This document shows, piece after piece, positions 1-7,276 of a stretch of 34,969 nt of DNA. Source of the DNA: Beijerinckiaceae bacterium (GTDB lineage: Bacteria; Pseudomonadota; Alphaproteobacteria; Rhizobiales; Beijerinckiaceae); contig CANJJI010000033.1 of assembly GCA_947474545.1 (NCBI GenBank), forward strand, positions 1 through 34,969. Reading direction: 5' to 3'. Made by a program: the position numbers and the translations under genes. Every line of letters starts with the position of its first letter. Position 1 is the first letter of the stretch. The notes below the pieces were generated by a model. The model did no database searches, was not told where the DNA came from, and saw nothing but the letters and a program-made list of their open reading frames with translations.

Positions 1-137
1 AGGACAACTCGATTGAGAGCGGAATGGCCACTTCCGTTCCGAGGCCCGGCATGCCACAAAGTTGGCGCAACCCGGCGCAATGAGCGAGTGTTCAGTTTCC
101 GGGTGAGTCGCGTTTCCCAGTTTCTAACAGGATAAAA

Positions 138-1643
138 ATGGCTGCCGCAGGTTCATCCGCGGCCCGGCTCGATTTCGCGCCGGGTCAGCAAGACAATGAA
201 ATCGCTTACCGGGTCGCGCCTCATAATATTGAGGCCGAGCAGGCTTTGCTGGGCGCCATTCTCGTCAACAACGAAGCCTATGACCGGGTCTCGGACTTCC
301 TCAAGCCTGAGCATTTTTCAGAAGAACTGCATCGCCGCGTCTATGAAGTGACGAGTCAGCTGATCCGGGCGGGCAAGATTGCTTCGCCCGTGACGCTGAA
401 GACCTTTTTGGGTGACCACGACCTTGGCGGCATGACGATGCCGCAATACCTGGCGCGCCTCGCCTCCGAAGCAACCGCCATCATCAATACGGAGGATTAC
501 GGGCGCACCATCCAGGATCTCGCACTGCGCCGCTCGCTGATCCAGATCGGCGAAGACGTTGTCAACGTCGCCTATGATTCGCCTGTCGACGCGAGCCCGC
601 GTTCGCAGATCGAGGAAGCCGAACGGCGTCTGTACGAGATCGCCGAACAGGGCCGCTACGATGGCGGTTTCCAGACCTTTTCCAACGCCCTGACGACGGC
701 AATTGATCTGGCCGCCAAGGCCTATGAGCGCGACGGGAAGCTCTCGGGCATATCGACCGGCCTGAGCGATCTCGATAACAAGCTGGGCGGCTTGCAATCA
801 TCCGATCTCGTCATCGTTGCGGGCCGTCCCGGCATGGGCAAGACCGCGCTGGCGACCAATATCGCCTTCAACATTGCGCGCGCCTATGAATCGCGTGTGA
901 AGCCCGATGGCACACGTGAAGCAGTTAACGGCGGCATCGTCGGATTCTTCTCGCTGGAAATGTCGGCGGAACAATTGGCGACGCGTATCATCGCCGAGCA
1001 ATCAGGCGTGCCTTCCTACAAGATCAGACGCGGCGACATTCACGATTCCGAATTTCACCGTATTTCCGAAGCCGCGCGCGACATGCAGACCGTGCCTTTG
1101 TTCATCGACCAGACCGGCGGCATTTCCATCGCGCAGCTTGTCGCGCGCGCGCGGCGCCTGAAGCGCCAGCGCGGCCTTGATGTGCTTGTGATCGACTATC
1201 TTCAATTGCTCACCGGCTCGCGCTCAAAGGGCGATAACCGTGTGCAGGAATTGACTGAAATCACGACTGGTCTGAAAGCGCTGGCCAAGGAACTCAATGT
1301 TCCCGTGGTCGCGCTGTCGCAGCTATCCCGCCAGGTTGAAAACCGCGACGACAAACGGCCGCAATTGTCCGATCTACGTGAATCCGGTTCGATCGAGCAG
1401 GACGCGGACGTAGTGCTGTTCGTCTATCGCGAAGAATATTATCTGAAAAACAAGGAGCCGCGCACCGGCACCGAAGAACACATCACCTGGATGCAGGAGA
1501 TGGAGCGCGCCCATGGCAAGGCCGAATGTATCATCGGCAAATCCCGACACGGTCCAACTGGCACAATAGAATTGCAATTCGACGCGGAGGTGACGCGCTT
1601 CTCCAATCTGGCGCGCGAAGACATCATGCCGGAGCGGCTGTGA
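138..1643 (+). CDS. dnaB: Replicative DNA helicase DnaB
   Basis: Hexameric 5'-3' helicase that unwinds the replication fork and recruits primase. The N-terminal DnaB domain (about residues 28-130) starts with the typical PHNIEAEQALLGA stretch. The RecA-like C-terminal domain has Walker A GRPGMGKT at 229-236, a Walker B-type segment (LDVLVIDYLQLL) and the SQLSR and DLRESGSIEQDAD motifs. At 501 aa it has the usual family length. ATG 138 is preceded by AGGA (129-132) at 5 nt spacing. Its last codons overlap the GTG start of alr, so the two are probably translationally coupled. The 137 bases upstream hold no gene that I can see; in relatives rplI usually lies there. Function is near certain from motifs and full-length match. 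Confidence 0.97.
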   Translation: MAAAGSSAARLDFAPGQQDNEIAYRVAPHNIEAEQALLGAILVNNEAYDRVSDFLKPEHFSEELHRRVYEVTSQLIRAGKIASPVTLKTFLGDHDLGGMTMPQYLARLASEATAIINTEDYGRTIQDLALRRSLIQIGEDVVNVAYDSPVDASPRSQIEEAERRLYEIAEQGRYDGGFQTFSNALTTAIDLAAKAYERDGKLSGISTGLSDLDNKLGGLQSSDLVIVAGRPGMGKTALATNIAFNIARAYESRVKPDGTREAVNGGIVGFFSLEMSAEQLATRIIAEQSGVPSYKIRRGDIHDSEFHRISEAARDMQTVPLFIDQTGGISIAQLVARARRLKRQRGLDVLVIDYLQLLTGSRSKGDNRVQELTEITTGLKALAKELNVPVVALSQLSRQVENRDDKRPQLSDLRESGSIEQDADVVLFVYREEYYLKNKEPRTGTEEHITWMQEMERAHGKAECIIGKSRHGPTGTIELQFDAEVTRFSNLAREDIMPERL

Positions 1644-2797
1644 CCCTGCCGCCTGAAACGTCTGGCCCGCCGTTGAGCGCAGCGCAGGCTATCCTTACGA
1701 TTGATCTTGGCGCCCTTGCCCAGAACTGGCGCAAGCTGCGTCATTACTCGACGCCAGCAGAATGCGGCGCTGTGGTGAAGGCGGACGCCTATGGCATCGG
1801 GATAGAACAGGCCGTGCGCACTCTGGCGGCGGCTGGCTGCCGCACGTTTTTTGTGGCGCAAGCCAGCGAGGGCGCGCGTGTGCGTGCGGCGCTCAATAAA
1901 CAGGATGGTTACCGCATCTATTGTCTGAATGGCTTGTTGCCGGGGCCACAGGTTTTCGATGCGTTTATTGAACACGATCTGCGGCCAGTCATCGGCTCGC
2001 GTGCCGAGCTGGACGCCTGGATCAAGCAAGGCGCGTTGCACCTTCAGCAAATGCCTGTAGCGCTGCAATTCAACACGGGCATGAACAGGCTGGGCATTGA
2101 CGCACACGATGCGGCAGAGGTGTTGGCGGTTCTGCGTGCAGCGGGCGTTGAATCAAAAATTGATTACGTAATGAGTCATTTCGTTTCCTCTGAAGCCGAA
2201 CGTGATCCGCTCAATGGCGCTCAGATCAAGGCCTTCGATCTTGTGCGAAATGTCTTTGCAGGCTTTCGTTTCAGCCTAGCGAATTCCTCGGGCATAATGT
2301 TGCCGCAGAAGCCGCATTATGATCTGGTGCGGCCCGGTTATGCGCTCTATGGCGGCAATCCATCGCCGGGCGTTCCCAATTCCATGCAGCCCGTGGTGAA
2401 ACTGCAGGCGCCTATCATTCAGTTGCGCAGCATCGAAGCGGGCGAAAGCACTGGCTATAACGCGCAATGGACTGCCAAGCGGCGGTCGCGTCTGGCGACC
2501 ATCGGCATTGGTTATGCGGATGGGCTGCCGCGTTCGGCTATGAGCACGCCGGAAAAGCCCGGAGCGCAGGCGGAAATTGCCGGACGTCTGTGTCCGCTGG
2601 TTGGCCGTGTCTCCATGGACCTGATTGTTCTTGATGTTACCGATGTGCCCGAAAGCGAACTGGCTCCCGGCGCAATGGCGGAGCTTTTGGGCGAGCGCAT
2701 CTCAATTGATGATCTCGGCGAGCGTGCGGGCACAATCGGCTATGAGATATTAACGAGCCTCGGACGGCGCTATCACCGCGTTTACCTGAATCCGTAG
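1640..2797 (+). CDS. alr: Alanine racemase
   Basis: PLP-dependent enzyme that interconverts L- and D-alanine for peptidoglycan. The fold-type III barrel begins at about residue 18 with the AILTIDLGALAQNW strand. The PLP lysine is K47 in AVVKADAYG, followed by the usual GMNRLG and GRVSMD segments; the C-terminal beta domain ends in TSLGRRYHRVY. I chose GTG 1640, which overlaps the dnaB stop as GTGA and has GGAG 9 bases upstream inside dnaB; this gives 385 aa. The frame stays open upstream into dnaB, but an earlier start would put unrelated sequence before the fold. dnaB-alr adjacency is common in alphaproteobacteria and supports the call. Confidence 0.95.
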   Translation: MTLPPETSGPPLSAAQAILTIDLGALAQNWRKLRHYSTPAECGAVVKADAYGIGIEQAVRTLAAAGCRTFFVAQASEGARVRAALNKQDGYRIYCLNGLLPGPQVFDAFIEHDLRPVIGSRAELDAWIKQGALHLQQMPVALQFNTGMNRLGIDAHDAAEVLAVLRAAGVESKIDYVMSHFVSSEAERDPLNGAQIKAFDLVRNVFAGFRFSLANSSGIMLPQKPHYDLVRPGYALYGGNPSPGVPNSMQPVVKLQAPIIQLRSIEAGESTGYNAQWTAKRRSRLATIGIGYADGLPRSAMSTPEKPGAQAEIAGRLCPLVGRVSMDLIVLDVTDVPESELAPGAMAELLGERISIDDLGERAGTIGYEILTSLGRRYHRVYLNP

Positions 2798-2878
2798 TAT
2801 TCATGGTAAACAAAGCATTAGCGTGATTTTTCGGATTGTCTCGAGCAAGATGCCTTCTTTCCGGCGGTGGAGAAGAAG

Positions 2879-3985
2879 ATGCGTCAATCCGGGCAATTGC
2901 TTAACGTGCAGATCATGCGGGCGATCGCAGCTGCGCTTGTGGTTTTTGGCCATGCCGGCCAAGAAATGTCGCTCATGGCAGCGAAAACCGGACAATCCGC
3001 TCCAAATCTCGAGTTCTTTAACTGGGCCTGGGGCGTCGATATCTTTTTCGTCATCAGCGGCTTTATCATGATGCACACAAGCAGCGAGCATTTCGGCAAG
3101 CCTGGCGCTTCACGTGAATTCATCCGCCGCCGCCTGATCCGCATCGTACCGCTCTACTGGCTGACGACAACGGCCTTTGTGTTGACCGCCTTGCTGGCCC
3201 CGAAAATCCTGAATGTGCCGCCAAGCAGCTTGTGGCATGGCATTGCTTCTTACGCCTTCATTCCCGAAGCAAATGCCAATGGTGCAGTCAGACCGCTGCT
3301 CGCCCTGGGCTGGACACTCAATTACGAGATGTTCTTTTATGTTCTGTTCGCGCTCGGCATGTTGTTGCCGTTACGCAAGGGGCTGATGACGCTTTGCGCC
3401 ATCTTCGTAACCCTGTTGAGCTTCGGCGCCCTGGGTCCGTGGCACAATACGCAAGTGGATTTCTGGACGAGCCAGCTGCTGGCTGAATTCCTGCTCGGCG
3501 TGGGCATAGGCCTGATGGCGCGCCGCGGTTTTGCGTTAAATGGACTTGAAGCCTTACTCCTCTGCGCAGCAGGCGTCGCGGGCGCTATCATCATGGGCCC
3601 GCTCTGGGCTATGGAGGCCGATATTCCCGAACTGGCGCGCGCGGGTGTGCCTGCAGCCTTCCTCGTTACAGCCGCCGTCCTGGGGCCGGATGTGAGCCGC
3701 AATAAAGTGACTGTCTGGCTTGCGTTTGTGGGCGATGCTTCTTTCGCGCTCTATCTGATCCATCCCTTCGCCATCCGCCCGTTGCGCGAAATATGGTTGC
3801 GGGTTGCCGATGGCTATCTGCCCATGCCGCTCTACCTGCTCGCCGCTGTCGCCAGCGCCATCGCGGTCGCGGCGCTTGTTCATCTTTATGTTGAACGGCC
3901 GATGACACGCGCCTTGAACGCGTTCGGCAGAGCCGGGGCGCAACCGAAAACGACCGGACGCACGGGTGCTTTGGCACCTGTCTGA
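2879..3985 (+). CDS. Acyltransferase-3 family membrane protein
   Basis: Integral membrane O-acyltransferase of the OafA/YrhL type, which transfers acyl (often acetyl) groups to surface sugars or other carbohydrates. Visible features are an N-terminal LNVQIMRAIAA...VVFGHAG segment with the family's conserved His, the hallmark WGVDIFFVISGFIMM, RRRLIRIVPLYWL just after it, and about ten hydrophobic segments ending in LYLIHPF and YVERPM. ATG 2879 has GGAG ending 6 nt upstream (2869-2872) and gives 368 aa. A GTG at 2867 would add four residues but would place that ribosome site inside the gene. The substrate is unknown. It lies 81 nt after alr and interrupts the usual alr-radA neighbourhood. Confidence 0.85.
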   Translation: MRQSGQLLNVQIMRAIAAALVVFGHAGQEMSLMAAKTGQSAPNLEFFNWAWGVDIFFVISGFIMMHTSSEHFGKPGASREFIRRRLIRIVPLYWLTTTAFVLTALLAPKILNVPPSSLWHGIASYAFIPEANANGAVRPLLALGWTLNYEMFFYVLFALGMLLPLRKGLMTLCAIFVTLLSFGALGPWHNTQVDFWTSQLLAEFLLGVGIGLMARRGFALNGLEALLLCAAGVAGAIIMGPLWAMEADIPELARAGVPAAFLVTAAVLGPDVSRNKVTVWLAFVGDASFALYLIHPFAIRPLREIWLRVADGYLPMPLYLLAAVASAIAVAALVHLYVERPMTRALNAFGRAGAQPKTTGRTGALAPV

Positions 3986-4001
3986 GGCCCGGCTTGCTGC
4001 G

Positions 4002-4334
4002 TCATTTCGCTCGAAAATCCAAAATGTATTCGCTGATCGCGCTGATCTGATCATCAGTCAGCACAATAGCAGGCATATCGGTATGGTGCGAGCGCAGGAA
4101 CACACGCAACGAGAGAAGTGTAGCCGAGGGCATAGCGGCAATTGCGGAAAATGCAGGAGCTGCAGGGGTTTTTGAGGGGCCATCGTCTTTTTCAATGGAA
4201 TGGCAGGCGCTGCACGTCTTCACGGCCAGCGCGCGCCCCTCCCCCTCAATGGTTTGTTGAGCCCATGCGGATGAGCCATACAGCAACGATGCTGCGGCGA
4301 AGACAAGTTTCCACTTTATTGCGCGCATGGCCAT
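4002..4334 (-). CDS. Small periplasmic c-type cytochrome
   Basis: Monohaem class I-like cytochrome c of 110 aa, probably a periplasmic electron carrier. The N-terminus is a Sec signal peptide (IKWKLVFAAASLLYGSSAWA, cleavage after about residue 25). The haem site is C41-S-A-C44-H45 and the likely axial methionine is M87 in HTDMPAIVLTDDQ. The C-terminal helix ISAISEYILDFR fits the cytochrome c fold. ATG 4334 and the in-frame ATG 4328 are both possible starts. It is convergent with the acyltransferase gene (16 nt apart) and divergent from the nuclease-like gene at 4432. The redox partner cannot be inferred from the context. Confidence 0.85.
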   Translation of the reverse strand: MAMRAIKWKLVFAAASLLYGSSAWAQQTIEGEGRALAVKTCSACHSIEKDDGPSKTPAAPAFSAIAAMPSATLLSLRVFLRSHHTDMPAIVLTDDQISAISEYILDFRAK

Positions 4335-4397
4335 TCACTTTCGTTACCTTAGAACCTGATGGGCTTTCGATACCCTTTCAGCATTGATGCGGGTCAA

Positions 4398-4425
4398 TTG
4401 ACCGGGGCTTACGGGTCATTAATGT
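4398..4425 (+). promoter_or_regulatory. Candidate promoter giving a leaderless mRNA
   Basis: TTGACC (4398-4403), a 16-nt spacer and TAATGT (4420-4425) form a sigma70-like pair. The transcription start would fall at about 4432, which is the ATG of the next gene. No Shine-Dalgarno-like sequence lies before that ATG, so a leaderless transcript fits. This is inferred from sequence only. Confidence 0.4.
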
Positions 4426-4431
4426 GAATTT

Positions 4432-5403
4432 ATGGCAACAGGCTGGCGTCTTGCGACATTTAATCTGGAATCGTTCGACGAACGCGCAAGCGAGCCACAA
4501 GCCTTTGCCAATCGCGTGGCGGCGTTGCAGCCCCTGTTGATGCAGGTGGATGCTGACGTTTTCTGCCTGCAGGAGGTCAATGCACAGGAACAGGGGCGGA
4601 AGCAGCCGCGTGTTTTCCAGGCGCTTGATCATCTTCTGGCTGGCACGCCCTATTCCAGATTTTACCGCAGCCACAGCGTCAACCCGCATACAATGCGCCC
4701 TTCCGATGTCCACAATCTCGTGACGCTTTCGCGCTGGCCGATCGTTCAAACGCAGCAATTGGTTCACAATTTCATTCCAGCCTGGCGCATGCCGGCATCG
4801 AACTTCGGCGCTGCTGGCGCTGATGTCGAGATCTGCTTCGACAGGCCGACGCTCGTCAGCGAGATAGCAAAGCCCGGCGGCGCTCTCCACATCCTCAACA
4901 TGCATCTGCGCGCGCCGCGCGCCGCTCCGTTACCTCAAAGCGGGCATGGCGGTCATTGGACCACCAATGCTGATTGGGCCAGAGGCTTTTACATTGCTGC
5001 GCTCAAACGGCAGGGACAGGCTCTGGAAGCGCGCCTTGCTATCGATGCAATCCTTGATTCAGACGCTGGCGCACGTATCGCAGTCTGCGGCGACCTCAAC
5101 GCTGAAAATTTCGAAACGCCTTTGCGTATATTGCGGGGTGTCCCTGATGAAGGCGGCCCTGCCCTGCTTGCTGCGCGAGCGCTCACAGCACTGGAACTCA
5201 GATTGCCGCAACAGCGGCGGTTCAGTGTCATTCATGACCGGAGACCTGTTCTGCTGGACCATATTCTTGTTTCCAATTCGCTGGAGTCCGATTGCACCGG
5301 CGTTGAAATCCTCAACGAGGAACTGGCTGACGAAGCCCATGTCATAGGCCCGGTCGCCGGCTCGCTGCACGCGCCCCTGATCGCGAAATTCCGCTCGAAA
5401 TAA
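4432..5403 (+). CDS. Endonuclease/exonuclease/phosphatase family protein
   Basis: Member of the DNase I-like EEP superfamily (nucleases, phosphodiesterases, sphingomyelinases). Visible family landmarks are the start strand RLATFNLESF, the metal-binding Glu in FCLQEVN, NMHLRAP, the catalytic GDLNAE and DHILVSN near the end. The last motif, normally S-D-H, reads S-L-H in AGSLHAPLIAKF, so the Asp before the final His is replaced. No signal peptide or membrane segment is seen, which suggests a cytoplasmic protein. Length is 323 aa. ATG 4432 is the first start in frame with family homology and lacks a ribosome site. The substrate cannot be told from the sequence. Confidence 0.8.
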   Translation: MATGWRLATFNLESFDERASEPQAFANRVAALQPLLMQVDADVFCLQEVNAQEQGRKQPRVFQALDHLLAGTPYSRFYRSHSVNPHTMRPSDVHNLVTLSRWPIVQTQQLVHNFIPAWRMPASNFGAAGADVEICFDRPTLVSEIAKPGGALHILNMHLRAPRAAPLPQSGHGGHWTTNADWARGFYIAALKRQGQALEARLAIDAILDSDAGARIAVCGDLNAENFETPLRILRGVPDEGGPALLAARALTALELRLPQQRRFSVIHDRRPVLLDHILVSNSLESDCTGVEILNEELADEAHVIGPVAGSLHAPLIAKFRSK

Positions 5404-5483
5404 AGTTCTGTCCGTACGTTGTTTACAGAACATCTGAATATTGCTTGAGTGACACATTGAACATCAAATCGGGGGGGGCCGCC

Positions 5484-6428
5484 ATGAATATCCGGACAAT
5501 TTTCCAACGTGCGCTATGGGGGCTTTCCATTGCTGCCAGTCTGTCGCCCGCCCTCGCAGCCGATCCCGTGAAAATCACGCTGGGCACGACGCCGCTGGCC
5601 GATGTGATGCCGGCGTTTGTAGCCAGGGAAAAAGGCTTTTTCACAAAGCATGGCCTCGATGTGTCCTTCACCATCATCCCGCTCAATCCGACCATTCCAG
5701 CCGGATTGATTTCGAATTCCATTCAGGTCGGCGCGCCTAATGCGGCGGTGTTCCTTCAGGCCGCCGATAATGGACTGGAACTGCAGCTGATCGCAGGTTC
5801 TACGACTTCGCCCAGCATGGGCGCCGGCATCGCCTATCTCACACGTGCTGACGTGCCCTATGACACTCCGGCCAGCCTCATAGGCAAGAAGATCATCATC
5901 CCCGGCCTTGGCTCCTCGGTCGATGTGCTGTTCCGCAAATGGCTTGCCGACAAGGGTATCAACGAAAAGCAGATCAGCTTTATCGAAGTTTCCAGCGCCC
6001 AGACCGACGATGCGCTGAAATCCCGCGCTGTGGATGGCGCTGTTGTCGTGGAGCCCTTCCTCACACGCATTCAGCAGACCGGCAATGGCAAGCTGGCCGT
6101 GCGCTTCATGGATGGACTGGCGGGTGGCAAACTCGGCATATCCTATGTCGCCACTAAATCGTGGATCGCCGCCAATCGCGATGCCGCAAAAAGCTTCCGC
6201 GCCGCCATTGATGAGGCCATCACATGGGCCAACGCCAACCAGAGCGAAGCACGGACAATGCTCGCACCCTATATCAAACTGCCGCAAAGCGTGATCGACG
6301 CCCTGCCCTTCCCCAATATGGACAACGGGCTGAGAGATGATTCCGTCCAATGGTGGATCGACACGATGAAGGCGCAGGGGCGGATCACTGGCAACATGAA
6401 GGCTGCCGATCTCATTGCGCGGCCATAG
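5484..6428 (+). CDS. ABC-type substrate-binding protein (NMT1/SsuA-like), orphan
   Basis: Periplasmic binding protein of the NMT1/SsuA/TauA group, which usually feeds nitrate-, sulfonate- or thiamine-precursor-type ABC importers. A signal peptide runs from MNIRTIFQRALWG to about ALAADP. The mature part shows VKITLGTTPLADVMPAFVAREKGFFTKHGLDV, then the SLIGKKIIIPGLGSS and DGAVVVEPFL segments typical of the family. ATG 5484 gives 314 aa. A TTG at 5445 is in frame but would put 13 residues before the signal peptide. A run of eight G (5471-5478) lies just upstream and may serve as the ribosome site. No permease or ATPase gene is adjacent, so the ligand is unknown. Confidence 0.85.
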   Translation: MNIRTIFQRALWGLSIAASLSPALAADPVKITLGTTPLADVMPAFVAREKGFFTKHGLDVSFTIIPLNPTIPAGLISNSIQVGAPNAAVFLQAADNGLELQLIAGSTTSPSMGAGIAYLTRADVPYDTPASLIGKKIIIPGLGSSVDVLFRKWLADKGINEKQISFIEVSSAQTDDALKSRAVDGAVVVEPFLTRIQQTGNGKLAVRFMDGLAGGKLGISYVATKSWIAANRDAAKSFRAAIDEAITWANANQSEARTMLAPYIKLPQSVIDALPFPNMDNGLRDDSVQWWIDTMKAQGRITGNMKAADLIARP

Positions 6429-6459
6429 CGAGTCAGCCGCAACGCGGACAGCGATTCTT

Positions 6460-6843
6460 CTATTCTTCCTCGCTGGTAATTGGCCGGCTCGGCTTCTGGA
6501 AAAACGCGATGAAAAGCGCTCCATTGGGGCAATGGGCCTCGTGGCGGCTGCCGCCCGGGCGCCAGACGAAATTGCCCGCTGTGCAGGAGCCTTCGTCGTC
6601 CTCAAGGCTTCCCTCCAGAACATAGGTTTGCTCGATCTCGGGATGCTCGTGGAACGGCACAACGCCGCCCGGAGCCATGCGGAACAGGACGGTCGTCGCG
6701 CCGGTCACGGGGTCCTGAAAAAGCACCTTACGTTCGGAACCTGGCAGTTTCGTCGGCTCCCAGGGCGTATTCAACACATCTACGTAATAGGCGTTCTTTT
6801 CGAGCTTCTTGCGGAAGGTTTTCGCAGGCGCGGTAGCTGACAT
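6460..6843 (-). CDS. Cupin domain protein (ChrR-like)
   Basis: Single-domain cupin of 127 aa. The metal-site motif is seen as H65-E-H67 with E71, followed by the second cupin motif around R95-PGGS-R-H101. The barrel core is about residues 45-115. Such proteins act as small metal-dependent dioxygenases or isomerases, or as the cupin half of ChrR-type regulators; none of these can be preferred here. ATG 6843 has GGAG seven bases upstream on the minus strand and is preferred to a start nine codons earlier. It is convergent with the binding-protein gene before it and divergent from the 72-aa gene at 7025. Confidence 0.8.
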   Translation of the reverse strand: MSATAPAKTFRKKLEKNAYYVDVLNTPWEPTKLPGSERKVLFQDPVTGATTVLFRMAPGGVVPFHEHPEIEQTYVLEGSLEDDEGSCTAGNFVWRPGGSRHEAHCPNGALFIAFFQKPSRPITSEEE

Positions 6844-6922
6844 TCTGGACTCCCTCTGTGCGGGCGGCATGACCCGACACTTTTGCCATAAACTACCCGC
6901 CGCTACCCCGGGTTAGCAAATA

Positions 6923-6943
6923 TTCCAGTAAAAAAATCTGGAA
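6923..6943. promoter_or_regulatory. Perfect inverted repeat, possible operator of the cupin gene
   Basis: TTCCAG (6923-6928), an AT-only 9-nt centre and CTGGAA (6938-6943) form a perfect 6-bp dyad. It lies in the 181-nt divergent region. On the minus strand it sits between possible -35 (TTGTTC) and -10 (TATTTG) elements of the cupin gene. The regulator is not known. Confidence 0.4.
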
Positions 6944-6958
6944 CAAACCAAAAACATC

Positions 6959-6987
6959 TTGGCGACTCGAAAATGTTCCTGTATTGT
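6959..6987 (+). promoter_or_regulatory. Sigma70-like promoter for the 72-aa gene and radA
   Basis: TTGGCG (6959-6964), a 17-nt spacer and TATTGT (6982-6987) match the housekeeping promoter pattern. A transcript would start near 6994, leaving a leader of about 30 nt with GGAG before ATG 7025. The -10 element overlaps the LexA box at 6975-6989. Confidence 0.55.
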
Positions 6988-6989
6988 TC
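6975..6989 (+). promoter_or_regulatory. LexA (SOS) box, GTTC-N7-GTTC
   Basis: GTTCCTGTATTGTTC is an exact match to GTTC-N7-GTTC, the direct-repeat LexA site known from alphaproteobacteria. It covers the -10 hexamer of the promoter just described, the position where a repressor would block RNA polymerase. The next gene downstream is the 72-aa unknown protein, then radA. The match is seen directly; LexA control is inferred. Confidence 0.65.
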
Positions 6990-7024
6990 TCGAGTGAAAT
7001 CGAAAGCGACCTCAGGAGCTGGCC

Positions 7025-7243
7025 ATGAACGACATGAGCGGTAGTTTTGCAGACGCAATGCCAATCCGGCATTTTTCTCCGGCGGGTGTGAACCCGAGGG
7101 CCGCGCGCCTCGCCCCGCCCCGGGCTTTCAGCGAAGCTTCTGCGCTTGTGGAGGATGCACTCGCGCAATTGCGCGCGACAGAGACGGCGCTTGAACGTCA
7201 GCTTGGAGATCTCAGAGCCTATATGAAAAAATCCCCGAACTGA
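7025..7243 (+). CDS. Small unknown protein, probably SOS-controlled
   Basis: I do not recognise this 72-aa protein. The N-terminal half is rich in Ala, Pro and Arg and probably unstructured. Residues 37-66 (ASALVEDALAQLRATETALERQLGDL) form an amphipathic, coiled-coil-like helix, and the end is KKSPN. There is no signal peptide or membrane span. ATG 7025 has GGAG upstream at good spacing. It starts about 30 nt after a promoter with an embedded LexA box and ends 33 nt before radA, so both are likely co-transcribed. A DNA-damage role is suggested by context only; it differs from known SOS division inhibitors such as SidA, which are membrane proteins. Confidence 0.65.
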   Translation: MNDMSGSFADAMPIRHFSPAGVNPRAARLAPPRAFSEASALVEDALAQLRATETALERQLGDLRAYMKKSPN

Positions 7244-7276
7244 TTCCCAGCAGCGCTTTTCCGGACGATCCAGCCC

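Noticed and set aside
20-36. Small hairpin CGGAA-N7-TTCCG before dnaB as a terminator
   Set aside because: The stem is only 5 bp and no T tract follows.
5514-6662. Open frame of 382 codons on the minus strand
   Set aside because: It is antisense to the binding-protein gene and overlaps the cupin gene on the same strand in another frame; no domain is visible.
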